Assembly: GCF_022900255.1 (NCBI RefSeq)
Contig: NZ_JALIRM010000016.1
Location: 1-64,000, forward strand
Direction: 5' to 3'
From: Lederbergia wuyishanensis
GTDB taxonomy: Bacteria > Bacillota > Bacilli > Bacillales > Bacillaceae_C
Length of the DNA stretch: 64,000 bases
The position numbers and the translations under genes were made by a program. Positions 53,769 through 64,000 of the stretch are shown here, one piece after another (positions within the stretch are counted from its first letter, which is position 1; every line of letters starts with the position of its first letter). The notes under the pieces are model-generated. The model did not search any database. It was not told the origin of the DNA and saw only the letters and a list, made by a program, of their open reading frames with translations.

Positions 53769-53867
53769 TTTCTTGACTTGCACAGCCACTATCGTGACTT
53801 TTCTTGAAGTTATGCCGTGATTCCTTTTCTTGCATGGCAAATTCGTGTCATTTCTTGAAGTTATGCC
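53769..53867. repeat. Short degenerate tandem repeat between rplM and truA
   Basis: TTTCTTGAAGTTATGCC occurs exactly twice with a 51-base period (53800-53816 and 53851-53867), and a weaker third form TTTCTTGACTTGCACAGCC is at 53769. Alternating CGTGA/TCACG pieces lie between. The 518-base gap between rplM and truA has no gene apart from the rplM control region. Confidence 0.6.
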
Positions 53868-53915
53868 ACGTTTCCTTCATTGCAATACACATTGGTATAA
53901 AATGGCGAAACTATC

Positions 53916-54653
53916 TCAATAATAAACCTCCCACAAATACAAACCTTCTGCAGGTGCAGTTTTACCAGCAAGAGTACGATCGCGTCCAGCTAAGATATCT
54001 GGAATTCTTACAAGCTCGATTTTCCCGGTTCCAACATCAAGCAACGTTCCAACCATGATTCGGACCATATTATAAAGAAAGCCATTTCCAGTAAAGGTGA
54101 ACACCAACTCATCCAAGTTCTGTTCAATGCTAATCTTAGATACGGTTCTCACTTTATTCTCCTTATCCGTTTTCGTGGAACAGAAACTTGTATAATCATG
54201 AGTACCAATTAAAAAGTCAGCGGCATTCTTTATTTTTGAGATGTCGGTTTTATACGGATGATATGCAGCATAATGACGTTTAAACGGATTACGAACGGAA
54301 CCCATATACACAACGTACTTATACGTTTTTCCCTTTGCATCAAAACGTGCGTGAAAATCAGAAGAAGCAGTGTGCACTTCCATAATCGAAATATCCTCTG
54401 GCAGTAAACCATTCAAGGCTTTGACCCAGCGCTCTGATGGAAGCTGCAAAAAAGAATCAAAATGGATGACTTGTCCTCTAGCATGTACTCCTGCATCGGT
54501 GCGGCCAGAAGCAATTACATTTACATCTGCCCCTTTATGCATTGTTCTAAGTGCTTTTTCAAGTTCCTCTTGAACTGTTCTCCCATTAAGCTGAATTTGG
54601 TATCCTGAAAAACCGGATCCGTCGTAAGTGACTATCCCTTTATATCGTTGCAT
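53916..54653 (-). CDS. truA: tRNA pseudouridine(38-40) synthase
   Basis: TruA of 245 residues. Catalytic Asp in SGRTDAGVHA, conserved HARFDAKGKTYKYVVY, NGFLYNMVRIMVGTLL and DRTLAGKTAPAEGLYLWEV. ATG 54653 has AAGGA 9 bases upstream. It is the last gene of the ecfA1-ecfA2-ecfT-truA run. Confidence 0.97.
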   Translation of the reverse strand: MQRYKGIVTYDGSGFSGYQIQLNGRTVQEELEKALRTMHKGADVNVIASGRTDAGVHARGQVIHFDSFLQLPSERWVKALNGLLPEDISIMEVHTASSDFHARFDAKGKTYKYVVYMGSVRNPFKRHYAAYHPYKTDISKIKNAADFLIGTHDYTSFCSTKTDKENKVRTVSKISIEQNLDELVFTFTGNGFLYNMVRIMVGTLLDVGTGKIELVRIPDILAGRDRTLAGKTAPAEGLYLWEVYY

Positions 54654-54669
54654 GCTTTTCAATCCTTCA

Positions 54670-55467
54670 TTAAGACCTTAAAAAGATAAGCAAAACGGCT
54701 AATAGTATTAAAGCGGTAGCCACTGCCGTATCAGGAAAACCCCATGTTAACAGGCGATACTTCGTTCTTCCTTCTCCACCGCGATATCCTCTAGCTTCCA
54801 TGGCTGTTGCCAACTCTTCCGCTCGCTTAAATGCACTTACAAAGAGTGGAATAAGCAATGGGATGACTGATTTGATTCGTTCTTTAAAAGGACCACCTGT
54901 AAAATCAACACCTCTAGCCATTTGGGCCTTCATAATTTTATCAGTTTCATCCATTAATGTTGGAATAAAGCGAAGAGAAATTGACATCATCAAAGCTAAT
55001 TCGTGAACAGGGAATCTTACTTTTTTCAATGGATTCAATAAACTTTCAATCCCGTCCGTCAAAGTAATTGGCGTTGTTGTAAGAGTTAATAAGGACGTGA
55101 TGAACACAAGTAAAGTAAATCTTAATGAAATAAAAATACCCAGTTTCAAACCTTCTTCGTAAATATTAACAAAACCTAATGAAAATATAACAGATCCCTC
55201 TTTATTAAAGAAAATCTGCAAGAAAAATGTAAAAATCACAAGAATGAGGACTGGCTTCAGACCATTTATTAAAAATCTAAGATTGATATTAGATAATAAA
55301 ATAATCAAGCCTACAAAGAGTACTAGTAAACTATACGTATAAACATTATTTGCAAGAAAAATAATACAAATAAAGCCAAATACAAACAATAATTTAGAAC
55401 GTGGGTCGAGGCGGTGGAGAATTGAGTTCCCAGGTATGTAACGACCCAAAATCATTTTCTCCATCAT
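54670..55467 (-). CDS. ecfT: ECF transporter transmembrane protein EcfT
   Basis: EcfT of 265 residues with about six membrane helices and the two coupling motifs with Ala-Arg-Gly: KAQMARGVDF and TAMEARGYRG. It joins the two EcfA ATPases to various vitamin-binding S components. Its start overlaps the end of ecfA2. Confidence 0.96.
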   Translation of the reverse strand: MMEKMILGRYIPGNSILHRLDPRSKLLFVFGFICIIFLANNVYTYSLLVLFVGLIILLSNINLRFLINGLKPVLILVIFTFFLQIFFNKEGSVIFSLGFVNIYEEGLKLGIFISLRFTLLVFITSLLTLTTTPITLTDGIESLLNPLKKVRFPVHELALMMSISLRFIPTLMDETDKIMKAQMARGVDFTGGPFKERIKSVIPLLIPLFVSAFKRAEELATAMEARGYRGGEGRTKYRLLTWGFPDTAVATALILLAVLLIFLRS

Positions 55468-56333
55468 AATGATTCACCTCGCACTTGCATTTCCCTTAAA
55501 GCCATTGACAGCTCATCAATCGTCAAGCAAGTCTTCCCTATTTTTCTATTCATCTTTCGTTCAAGTGAATATTGGAATTTTACTACCTCAGGCACATCTA
55601 AACCTAGTTCCAATAATTCTTCGGGATTGGAGAAAATTGTTCTCGGATCTGCTGTCTTCTTTACTTGACCCCTGTGCATAATAACAATCTCATCAGCGTA
55701 TTTAGCTGCATCTTCCATACTATGGGTAACCAGTATCGTAGATAAGCCTTTTTGTTTATGCAATCGATAAAACATATCCATAATTTCAGTACGTCCCCTT
55801 GGATCTAAACCCGCTGTTGGCTCGTCTAGAACGAGAACTTCAGGCTCCATCGCAAGTACACCTGCAATTGCTACACGGCGCATCTGGCCGCCTGACAAAT
55901 CAAAAGGTGATTTTTGTAGTACCTCTTCTGGAAGACCGACTTCGACAATTAATTCTCTTGCTCTGCGCTTAGCTTCTTCCTCAGAAACACCGAAATTCAT
56001 TGGACCAAAGCATATATCCTTTTCAACTGTTTCATCAAATAGCTGATGTTCAGGAAATTGAAAAACAATACCGACCTTTTGTCTAATTGGTCTAAGATTT
56101 TTTTCTTTTTTTCCTGCATCAATTACACGATCCCCTATGTGGACCTTTCCTTTTGTAGGCTTCAACAGTGCATTTAAATGTTGGAGAACCGTTGATTTTC
56201 CAGAACCAGTATGACCAATTAACGCCATAAATGTACCTTCTGGAATCGATATATTAATATCATGGATGGCTAGGTGTTCAAACGGTGTGTTAATCTGGTA
56301 TTTATATTCTACATCTTGAAGTGTAATGTCCAT
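55464..56333 (-). CDS. ecfA2: ECF transporter ATPase EcfA2
   Basis: ATPase of 289 residues: Walker [11 protein letters not shown]-loop [13 protein letters not shown], signature LSGGQMRR, Walker [13 protein letters not shown] and switch His in [10 protein letters not shown]. The PEHQLF form of the Q-loop marks it as EcfA2 (EcfA'). It overlaps ecfA1 by 25 bases. Confidence 0.96.
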   Translation of the reverse strand: MDITLQDVEYKYQINTPFEHLAIHDINISIPEGTFMALIGHTGSGKSTVLQHLNALLKPTKGKVHIGDRVIDAGKKEKNLRPIRQKVGIVFQFPEHQLFDETVEKDICFGPMNFGVSEEEAKRRARELIVEVGLPEEVLQKSPFDLSGGQMRRVAIAGVLAMEPEVLVLDEPTAGLDPRGRTEIMDMFYRLHKQKGLSTILVTHSMEDAAKYADEIVIMHRGQVKKTADPRTIFSNPEELLELGLDVPEVVKFQYSLERKMNRKIGKTCLTIDELSMALREMQVRGESL

Positions 56334-57148
56334 AACTCATTCACCAACTCTGCATCTGTCAAATAATTTCGAGGTACTTCAAAGCCTTTTTCTCTTAAAG
56401 CTTTTGCCATCTTAATAGGAAACGGAATATCGAGACCAAGTTTAATCAGTTCTTCTTCAAGGAGAAAGATTTCATCTGGTGTACCTTCCTTATAAACGGT
56501 ACCTCTATTCATGACAACAATTCGATCAGCCTGTGCTGCTTCCTCAAGGTCATGAGTAATCGAAATAACCGTTAAACCTTGCTCATCCTTCAAACCCCTT
56601 ACAGTCTTTATAACTTCCTCTCTCCCTAAAGGATCGAGCATAGATGTTGCCTCATCAAGGATAATTACTTTTGGTTGCAGTGCAATCACTCCTGCAATGG
56701 CAACACGCTGTTTTTGGCCACCTGAAAGATGGTGTGGCTCTTGGTCAAGAAAATCAATCATCTTGACATGTTGTAAAGCCTGCTTTACGCGTGGTAACAT
56801 TTCTTCATGTGGTACCCCATTGTTCTCTAACCCAAAAGCCACATCATCTTGAACCGTCGCCCCTACAAATTGATTATCAGGGTTTTGAAAAACCATCCCT
56901 ACTAATTTGCGAATATCCCAAACTGAATCCGAAGAAAGAGGTATATCACCAACTAATACACTTCCATTTTGAGGAAACTGCAAACCATTTAATATTTTCG
57001 CCAATGTTGATTTTCCAGAACCGTTATGACCTACGATCGCTAACCATTCACCTTCTTTTACAGTTATGGATACATCGCTCAAGGCAAACGATTCCTGACC
57101 TTCATATTTAAATGAAACATTATTAATAGAAATAACGGATGAAGACAT
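56309..57148 (-). CDS. ecfA1: ECF transporter ATPase EcfA1
   Basis: ATPase of 279 residues: Walker [11 protein letters not shown]-loop [13 protein letters not shown], signature LSGGQKQR and Walker [13 protein letters not shown]. First gene of the ECF module; GAGGAGA precedes the ATG. Confidence 0.96.
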   Translation of the reverse strand: MSSSVISINNVSFKYEGQESFALSDVSITVKEGEWLAIVGHNGSGKSTLAKILNGLQFPQNGSVLVGDIPLSSDSVWDIRKLVGMVFQNPDNQFVGATVQDDVAFGLENNGVPHEEMLPRVKQALQHVKMIDFLDQEPHHLSGGQKQRVAIAGVIALQPKVIILDEATSMLDPLGREEVIKTVRGLKDEQGLTVISITHDLEEAAQADRIVVMNRGTVYKEGTPDEIFLLEEELIKLGLDIPFPIKMAKALREKGFEVPRNYLTDAELVNELWTLHFKM

Positions 57149-57436
57149 GTCTGTTCTCCTCTCAGCTCAGCTGGCTCACAAAAGCAAAATATGTCTGTAA
57201 ATAGAAAAAAAGCCTGCACCTCACTCCAAGAAACTGCTATAACAGTTTCCTAATCCATCCTAGGATCTATCAGAATAAGGGGAGGAGGCGCATTGAGCTA
57301 GACAGGATTTTCACTAATTTAAAAAGTGCAAGTTGCTTACACTAAACAATAAAAACATAAGTGCCTATCGTAACGCTCTTTTTAGCTTTATCATTCTACG
57401 TTTATCAAAATGTTGTAGCGCTTTCGCTATCTATCA
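57149..57436. other. Intergenic gap rplQ-ecfA1 with a repeat fragment
   Basis: No gene is visible. A fragment of the dispersed repeat end, GGAGGCGCATTGAGCTAGAC, is at about 57286-57310. The rest is AT-rich with no strong promoter that I could fix. Confidence 0.4.
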
Positions 57437-57467
57437 AAAGGGCAAAGACTTAATTGCCTTGCCCTTT
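57437..57467 (-). terminator. Terminator after rplQ
   Basis: AAAGGGCAA (57437-57445) pairs with TTGCCCTTT (57459-57467); on the minus strand the T tract is TTTTGATAG. Confidence 0.75.
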
Positions 57468-57481
57468 CAATGAAAGATGTA

Positions 57482-57844
57482 TTATACCAATTCGATAACA
57501 ACCATTGGTGCACCGTCTCCGCGGCGTGGTCCAAGTTTCATGATACGAGTGTATCCACCTTGGCGCTCTGCATAACGTGGAGCGATATCGGCAAATAGTT
57601 TTTGAACAGCGTCTTGGTTTGTTTCAGCATTAGCTACTTCATTACGGATGAATGCTGCTGCTTGACGACGTGCATGCAAGTCACCACGTTTTCCAAGAGT
57701 GATCATTTTTTCTACAACTGAGCGAAGTTCTTTCGCACGTGCTTCAGTTGTTTCAATGCGTTCGCTAATAATTAAATCTGTTGCTAAGTCACGAAGCATC
57801 GCTTTACGTTGAGAGCTCGTACGTCCTAGTTTTCTATAAGACAT
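57482..57844 (-). CDS. rplQ: 50S ribosomal protein L17
   Basis: RplQ of 120 residues ([20 protein letters not shown] to [12 protein letters not shown]). ATG 57844 follows AAGGAGGG by 8 bases. Last gene of the alpha-type ribosomal cluster before a terminator. Confidence 0.99.
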   Translation of the reverse strand: MSYRKLGRTSSQRKAMLRDLATDLIISERIETTEARAKELRSVVEKMITLGKRGDLHARRQAAAFIRNEVANAETNQDAVQKLFADIAPRYAERQGGYTRIMKLGPRRGDGAPMVVIELV

Positions 57845-57921
57845 CAAGTTTCCCTCCTTCGTTGATAATATTTATATACGTTCAAGCAATTTAGAGGTTG
57901 GTAGACCCTTTATTTAGGAGA

Positions 57922-58866
57922 TCAGTCATCTTTACGAAGTCCAAGACCAAGATCATCTAATTTGGCTTTTACTTCTTCTAATGATTTTCTTCCTAAGTTA
58001 CGAACTTTCATCATATCTTCTTCTGTTTTGTTAGCCAGTTCCTGGACCGTATTGATTCCAGCACGCTTTAAGCAGTTATAAGAACGAACTGAAAGATCTA
58101 GCTCTTCAATAGTCATTTCAAGAACTTTTTCCTTCTGATCTTCTTCTTTTTCTACCATAATTTCTGCATGCTGAGCTTCATCCGTTAATCCAACAAAGAT
58201 ATTTAGATGTTCTGTTAAAATTTTTGCACCTAAAGAAATAGCTTCTTTTGGTCCGATGCTTCCATCTGTCCATACATCCAGAGAAAGCTTGTCATAGTTT
58301 GTCATTTGTCCTACACGTGTATTTTCAACTTGATAGTTTACACGTGATACCGGAGTATAGATTGAATCAATTGGAATGACACCGATTGGCAGGTCATCTC
58401 TTTTGTTTAGATCAGCTGGCGTGTATCCGCGGCCGCGTTTAGCAGACATGCGTAAACGGAAATTCGCATTCTCGCTTAATGTTGCAATGTGCAAATCAGG
58501 ATTTAAAATTTCCACATCACTGTCATGCATAATATCTGATGCTTTAACTACACCTTCACCTTGTACATCGATTTCTAAAGTCTTTTCTTCGTCAGAATAC
58601 ACTTTCAAAGCTAGTTTCTTTATGTTTAAGATGATAGAGGTAACATCTTCGACGACACCCTCTATAGTAGAAAATTCATGTTGAACACCTTCCACTTGGA
58701 TAGATGTAACTGCAGCACCAGGTAGAGAAGATAGTAGGATACGACGTAAGGAGTTACCCAAAGTTGTACCATATCCACGCTCAAGTGGTTCTACAACGAA
58801 CTTTCCATATTTAGAATCATCGCTGATCTCAATCGTTTCAATTTTCGGCTTTTCCATTTCGATCAT
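57922..58866 (-). CDS. rpoA: RNA polymerase alpha subunit
   Basis: RpoA of 314 residues: N-terminal assembly domain with [20 protein letters not shown] and C-terminal domain with [19 protein letters not shown] and [14 protein letters not shown] for UP-element and activator contacts. Nearly identical to B. subtilis RpoA. GGAGGG precedes the ATG. Confidence 0.99.
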   Translation of the reverse strand: MIEMEKPKIETIEISDDSKYGKFVVEPLERGYGTTLGNSLRRILLSSLPGAAVTSIQVEGVQHEFSTIEGVVEDVTSIILNIKKLALKVYSDEEKTLEIDVQGEGVVKASDIMHDSDVEILNPDLHIATLSENANFRLRMSAKRGRGYTPADLNKRDDLPIGVIPIDSIYTPVSRVNYQVENTRVGQMTNYDKLSLDVWTDGSIGPKEAISLGAKILTEHLNIFVGLTDEAQHAEIMVEKEEDQKEKVLEMTIEELDLSVRSYNCLKRAGINTVQELANKTEEDMMKVRNLGRKSLEEVKAKLDDLGLGLRKDD

Positions 58867-59036
58867 TCAAATATACCCTCCTTCAAAACGTCGAAATCTC
58901 GGAGTGTATTTTCCCGAAATTCCCCTTGTTACATTCCCATTTGTGCAACAACTGGATGAAGAATAGATTCCATACGAGCATAAATTAACATATTCTCCCA
59001 TTATAACCAAAGAATATTTACTTTATACAAGAATCA

Positions 59037-59435
<399 letters not shown>

Positions 59436-59451
59436 TTACCTCCTTTACTTA

Positions 59452-59817
59452 TTATTTTTTCTTACCTGCTACTGTTTTACGAGGACCTTTACGAGTACGA
59501 GCGTTGTTTTTCGTGTTTTGCCCGCGAACAGGAAGACCACGACGATGACGAAGGCCACGGTAAGAACCGATTTCCATTAGACGTTTAATGTTTAAGGAAA
59601 TTTCACGGCGAAGGTCACCTTCAACTTTTAGTGTATCAATGATATCACGGATTTTTGCAAGCTCATCATCAGTAAGATCGCGAACGCGTGTATCTTCGGA
59701 AACACCAGCCTCAGCAAGAACTTTAGAAGCAGTATTTTTACCGATTCCATAAATATATGTTAAAGAAATGACTACACGTTTTTCACGTGGAATGTCTACA
59801 CCAGCAATACGTGCCAT
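59452..59817 (-). CDS. rpsM: 30S ribosomal protein S13
   Basis: RpsM of 121 residues ([35 protein letters not shown], basic tail). AAGGAGG precedes the ATG. Confidence 0.99.
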   Translation of the reverse strand: MARIAGVDIPREKRVVISLTYIYGIGKNTASKVLAEAGVSEDTRVRDLTDDELAKIRDIIDTLKVEGDLRREISLNIKRLMEIGSYRGLRHRRGLPVRGQNTKNNARTRKGPRKTVAGKKK

Positions 59818-59837
59818 AAATAATGCGCACCTCCTTC

Positions 59838-59954
<117 letters not shown>

Positions 59955-59990
59955 TTATAACCTCCTTAGTAGTCCGGAGTGCAATGTTAT

Positions 59991-60209
59991 TTATTTAAAA
60001 CGATAAGTGATTCTTCCACGTGTTAAGTCGTATGGAGAAAGTTCCACCGTTACTTTGTCACCAGGAAGAATACGAATAAAATGCATGCGTATCTTTCCAG
60101 ATACATGAGCAAGCACCGTATGACCATTTTCCAATTCTACTTTAAACATTGCGTTAGGCAAAGTATCAACAACAGTTCCTTCAACTTCAATTACATCTTC
60201 TTTCGCCAT
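59991..60209 (-). CDS. infA: Translation initiation factor IF-1
   Basis: InfA of 72 residues: an OB fold, [20 protein letters not shown] to [12 protein letters not shown] 60209 has GGGAG upstream. Confidence 0.99.
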   Translation of the reverse strand: MAKEDVIEVEGTVVDTLPNAMFKVELENGHTVLAHVSGKIRMHFIRILPGDKVTVELSPYDLTRGRITYRFK

Positions 60210-60522
60210 CAAAGCTATCTCCCTTCTCTAAAACATCCAGTTCCTCTTCTACAAATTTACCAAGTGCCCATCTAAGTTTCCCGTTCGTAACTCTACCAGC
60301 TTCCATTAAACTGTTTTGAACTTCCATAGAAACATAGTCGTAACACGTTAGATGTTGGATGTTCTTCTTTTTAGGACTATCGAACTTTCTTTTATCCCCA
60401 TCCGCAATTAGAACAAACCGTTCATCGATGTGTTGGATAATAACCGCGAATTGTCCTGCGTCTCGTCCCTTATTGATAAGCACAATTTGACCTATACGGG
60501 GGGTCGAATCAGACTCATTCAA
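60187..60522 (-). CDS. KOW-domain RNA-binding protein (L14e-like, YbzG type)
   Basis: Protein of about 111 residues with a KOW motif ([22 protein letters not shown]) and a basic middle. The same small gene stands between map and infA in B. subtilis and relatives, annotated as an L14e/L6e/L27e-like protein of unknown role. TTG 60522 has AGGTGAT at good distance; GTG 60531 is the alternative. Its 3' end overlaps infA by 23 bases. Confidence 0.8.
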   Translation of the reverse strand: MNESDSTPRIGQIVLINKGRDAGQFAVIIQHIDERFVLIADGDKRKFDSPKKKNIQHLTCYDYVSMEVQNSLMEAGRVTNGKLRWALGKFVEEELDVLEKGDSFDGERRCN

Positions 60523-60537
60523 CCAGATCACCTACGC

Positions 60538-61283
60538 TTAAATTCTTGTTAAAATCTCGTAACCAGTATCTGTAATGGCAATAGTATGTTCAAAATGTGC
60601 ACATATTTTGCCATCTACTGTTACAACAGTCCAATCATCCGCCAATGTTCTAACATAGCGGCTGCCTGCGTTTACCATCGGTTCAATGCAAAGCACCATT
60701 CCGGGTCTTAAGCGCGGACCTTTATTTGGTGGACCGTAGTGAGGAATTTGCGGATCCTCATGTAAATTCTGGCCAATCCCATGTCCTACATATTCTCGGA
60801 CAATCGAAAAACCATTGGATTCTACATATGTTTGAATCGCATAAGATATATTAGAAAGACGTACACTCGGCTTTGCCTCTTCTAAGCCAAGATAGAGAGA
60901 TTTTTCTGTGACGTCGAGAAGTTTTTTTGCTTCTGCATTGATGTTTCCGACAGGATAGGTCCAAGCAGAATCTCCATGATAACCGTTAAGTTCGGCTCCA
61001 ATATCAAGGCTGATAATGTCGCCATCTTTCAAAACCCGTTTTCCTGGGATTCCATGAACAAGTTCTTCATTGACGGACGCACATACGCTGCCGGGAAAGC
61101 CATTGTAACCTTTGAAAGAAGGAATTGCACCTAGACGCGTAATGAACTTTTCCGCAATGGCATCGAGTTCTTTTGTTGTAATACCTGGCTGAATATGCTT
61201 TTGTAGCTCCTGATGGGTCAACGCAACAATTCTGCCAGCTTCTCTCATGATTTCAATCTCACGAGGGGTTTTACAAATAATCA

Positions 61284-61284
<1 letters not shown>
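60538..61284 (-). CDS. map: Methionine aminopeptidase, type I
   Basis: Map of 248 residues. Metal ligands: Asp in [13 protein letters not shown] (two), His in [12 protein letters not shown], Glu in CIEPMVN and Glu in FEHTIAITD. It removes the initiator Met from new proteins. The start overlaps the adk stop (TAATG), so the two are coupled. Confidence 0.98.
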
Positions 61285-61952
<668 letters not shown>

Positions 61953-61998
61953 CTAAATGGGTTCAGGAACAATCTGCTTGTTCCTAAATCCACTTCGA

Positions 61999-63291
61999 TT
62001 ATTTAATGAAGCCTTTATAGTGACGCTTCACCAGCTGGGCTTCCAATTGTTTCATTGTTTCTAGTGCAACCCCTACGACGATCAAGAGACTCGTTCCACC
62101 AATTTGTGCGGATTGAGGCAAGCCTGCAAATTTAATGAAGAAGACAGGTAATATTGAGATTAACGCTAGGAAAAGTGCACCAACAAAGGTTAAACGATAT
62201 AAAACTCTCGTTAAGTACTCTTGGGTGTTTTTCCCTGGTCGTATACCTGGAATATATCCGCCTTGTTTCTTTAAATTTTCAGCAACTTGTTCAGGGTTCA
62301 CTTGAACAAATGCATAAAAATATGTGAAAGCAAGGATGAGTGCAAAATATATCACCATTCCAATTGGTTTCGTATGATCGAAAATATATTGAATGGTGCT
62401 AGCTACATCACCCGATCCAAAAAAAGTAGCAATTGTTTGCGGAGTCACCATAAATGCACTCGCAAAAATAACTGGAATAACTCCAGCTGCGTTTACCCTC
62501 ATTGGCAAGTGTGTATTCTGTCCTCCAACTGGACTGCGTCCATCCATACGTTTTGCATATTGGATTGGAATTTTGCGCAATGCCTGTTGAACAAAAACAA
62601 CACCTACTATGATTGCAATAATAGCAAGAATAATAAGCAGCATAATTACAATGTTAAGAAATAGCCGCTCTCCTGCACCTTGAAGCTGCTGGGCATATAT
62701 CTGATTAACTGCGTTTGGAATACCTGCAACAATCCCTGCAAAGATGATAATTGAGATTCCGTTGCCAACACCTTTAGATGTTATTTCTTCCCCAAGCCAC
62801 ATAAGAAACGCAGTTCCTGCTGTAAGCACAATGGCAATAATGACATATGTGCCAAAGCTAGGGTTTTGGATGAGTTGTAAACCTGTCATTCGATTAAAGC
62901 CAAATGACATACCTACTGCCTGAATCAAAGCAAGAACAATCGTAAAGTAGCGTGTAAACTGAGCAAGTTTACGTCTACCAACTTCACCTTGTTTGGACCA
63001 TTCCGTGAATTTTGGTACAACATCCATCTGTAATAGCTGTACAATAATAGATGCTGTAATGTAAGGCATTATCCCCATTGCAAAAATAGAGAAGTTTTTA
63101 AGTGCCCCACCACCAAAAATATTCATGAAGCCAAACAGACTTGCTTGATCTTGCATCTGAAGCACTCTAGCATCTACATTTGGAACAGGTATAAAAGCAC
63201 CTAAACGAAATACAACTAACATTAACAAGGTGAATAGAATTTTTCTTCTAATATCACCTACGCGCATAAAATTGGAGATTGTCCGAAACAT
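61999..63291 (-). CDS. secY: Protein translocase subunit SecY
   Basis: SecY of 430 residues with ten membrane helices; the plug region FNIFGGGALKNFSIFAMGIMPYI and cytoplasmic loop GGYIPGIRPGKNT are clear. It begins three bases after the rplO stop. Confidence 0.99.
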   Translation of the reverse strand: MFRTISNFMRVGDIRRKILFTLLMLVVFRLGAFIPVPNVDARVLQMQDQASLFGFMNIFGGGALKNFSIFAMGIMPYITASIIVQLLQMDVVPKFTEWSKQGEVGRRKLAQFTRYFTIVLALIQAVGMSFGFNRMTGLQLIQNPSFGTYVIIAIVLTAGTAFLMWLGEEITSKGVGNGISIIIFAGIVAGIPNAVNQIYAQQLQGAGERLFLNIVIMLLIILAIIAIIVGVVFVQQALRKIPIQYAKRMDGRSPVGGQNTHLPMRVNAAGVIPVIFASAFMVTPQTIATFFGSGDVASTIQYIFDHTKPIGMVIYFALILAFTYFYAFVQVNPEQVAENLKKQGGYIPGIRPGKNTQEYLTRVLYRLTFVGALFLALISILPVFFIKFAGLPQSAQIGGTSLLIVVGVALETMKQLEAQLVKRHYKGFIK

Positions 63292-63294
63292 TAA

Positions 63295-63735
63295 TTAGAT
63301 CACCTCAGTTTTACCGCCGGCAGCTTCAATCGCCTCTTTAGCAGCAGAGGAGAATTTGTTCGCTTTTACAGTAAGCTTTTTCTCGATGTTGCCTTTAGCA
63401 AGAATTTTTACTCCGGATTTTTCATTGCGTACAACACCTGTTTCGATCAGAAGTTCTGGAGTTACTTCCGTACCGTCTTCAAAGCGATTTAATTCATCAA
63501 GGTTCACGATAGCATATTCTTTACGGTTAATATTCGTAAAACCGCGCTTTGGTAAACGTTGGAATAATGGTGTTTGACCACCTTCAAATCCTAGACGTAC
63601 ACCGCCACCAGAACGTGCATTTTGTCCTTTATGACCTTTACCAGCAGTTTTTCCATTGCCTGAACCGATGCCTCGCCCAACACGGTTGCGCTCTTTGCGG
63701 GAACCTTCAGCAGGTTTTAGCTCATGAAGTTTCAT
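63295..63735 (-). CDS. rplO: 50S ribosomal protein L15
   Basis: RplO of 146 residues ([41 protein letters not shown]). ATG 63735 has AAGGAGG upstream; the three extra codons in frame before it are not used. Confidence 0.99.
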   Translation of the reverse strand: MKLHELKPAEGSRKERNRVGRGIGSGNGKTAGKGHKGQNARSGGGVRLGFEGGQTPLFQRLPKRGFTNINRKEYAIVNLDELNRFEDGTEVTPELLIETGVVRNEKSGVKILAKGNIEKKLTVKANKFSSAAKEAIEAAGGKTEVI

Positions 63736-63765
63736 AGTTGGCACCTCCTTATTTTTCGAAATAGA

Positions 63766-63948
63766 TTACTGCTCTGTTACAGTGACTAAATGAGAAACTT
63801 TATTGATCATTCCGCGAATTGCTTCAGTATCGTTGTGCTCAACTGTTTGATGCAATTTACGAAGTCCTAGTGCTTTGACAGTTTCACGTTGGCCTTCAGT
63901 ACGACCAATTAAGCTCTTTGTGAGGGTAATTGCTAATTTATTCGCCAT
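63766..63948 (-). CDS. rpmD: 50S ribosomal protein L30
   Basis: RpmD of 60 residues ([20 protein letters not shown], ending [12 protein letters not shown]). GGAGG precedes the ATG. Order rpsE-rpmD-rplO-secY is the standard spc operon. Confidence 0.98.
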   Translation of the reverse strand: MANKLAITLTKSLIGRTEGQRETVKALGLRKLHQTVEHNDTEAIRGMINKVSHLVTVTEQ

Positions 63949-63961
63949 TTGATTCCCCTCC

Positions 63962-64000
63962 TTAACCTAATAGTTCTTCTACTGTTTTATTACGTAATTT
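63962..64000 (-). CDS. rpsE: 30S ribosomal protein S5, C-terminal end (partial)
   Basis: The last codons on the minus strand read [12 protein letters not shown] then TAA, the typical S5 C-terminus, just upstream of rpmD. The rest lies beyond the right edge. Confidence 0.9.
   Translation of the reverse strand, partial: KLRNKTVEELLG

Overview
The window is chromosomal DNA of a low-GC Gram-positive, endospore-forming member of the Bacillaceae. Spore genes (pdaB, gerD, cwlD, kbaA, cdaS, a YaaH/SleL-type LysM-GH18 protein), AGGAGG-type ribosome binding sites, TTG/GTG starts, an S-box riboswitch and the spc/alpha ribosomal-protein order all point there. It is not B. subtilis itself: neighbourhoods are rearranged and several genes (fused mtlA, class D sortase, stay-green homologue) are accessory. 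Species cannot be named from the window.

Layout. 1-330: 5' end of a 16S rRNA gene (minus strand) with two near-consensus tandem promoters. 327-5633: the conserved pdaB / kbaA / gerD / salA / cwlD / ybaK block. 5634-52478: about 47 kb of accessory genes lying where B. subtilis has ybaK almost directly behind rpsI. These include a lipoprotein and class D sortase; pflB-pflA; a BlaI-M56-lipoprotein operon; a GH18 chitinase; mgtE; an LnrJKLMN-like two-component/ABC exporter module; an ECF sigma/anti-sigma pair; a glycosyltransferase; lactate dehydrogenase; a SAM-riboswitch-controlled metNIQ methionine importer next to methionine-salvage genes; a type I phosphodiesterase; mannitol PTS mtlA-mtlD; a decayed CBM9 exoenzyme fragment; a MarR-controlled dioxygenase / luciferase-like / flavin reductase operon; cdaS; a ferredoxin; a germination hydrolase; a stay-green homologue; and an MFS / SDR / broken AraC / nanE / PTS group. 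52547-64000: the ribosomal stretch read on the minus strand, rpsE(end)-rpmD-rplO-secY-adk-map-KOW-infA-rpmJ-rpsM-rpsK-rpoA-rplQ-ecfA1-ecfA2-ecfT-truA-rplM-rpsI.

The most interesting structure is a second, diverged copy of the last 18 codons of rpsI plus its terminator at 45461-45584, in the same orientation as the real one at 52479-52602. The intervening 6.9 kb (MFS, SDR, broken araC, nanE, two PTS proteins) therefore has the geometry of an element integrated into the 3' end of rpsI, although no integrase is left. Other signals worth following: a twin 18-bp operator before pflB; a matched pair of MarR operators; a HutC/NagR-type operator before the PTS genes; a BlaI-M56 operon whose sensor lacks a penicillin-binding domain; and dispersed intergenic repeats in at least four places. 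I saw no CRISPR array, no tRNA gene, no prophage and no intact transposase.
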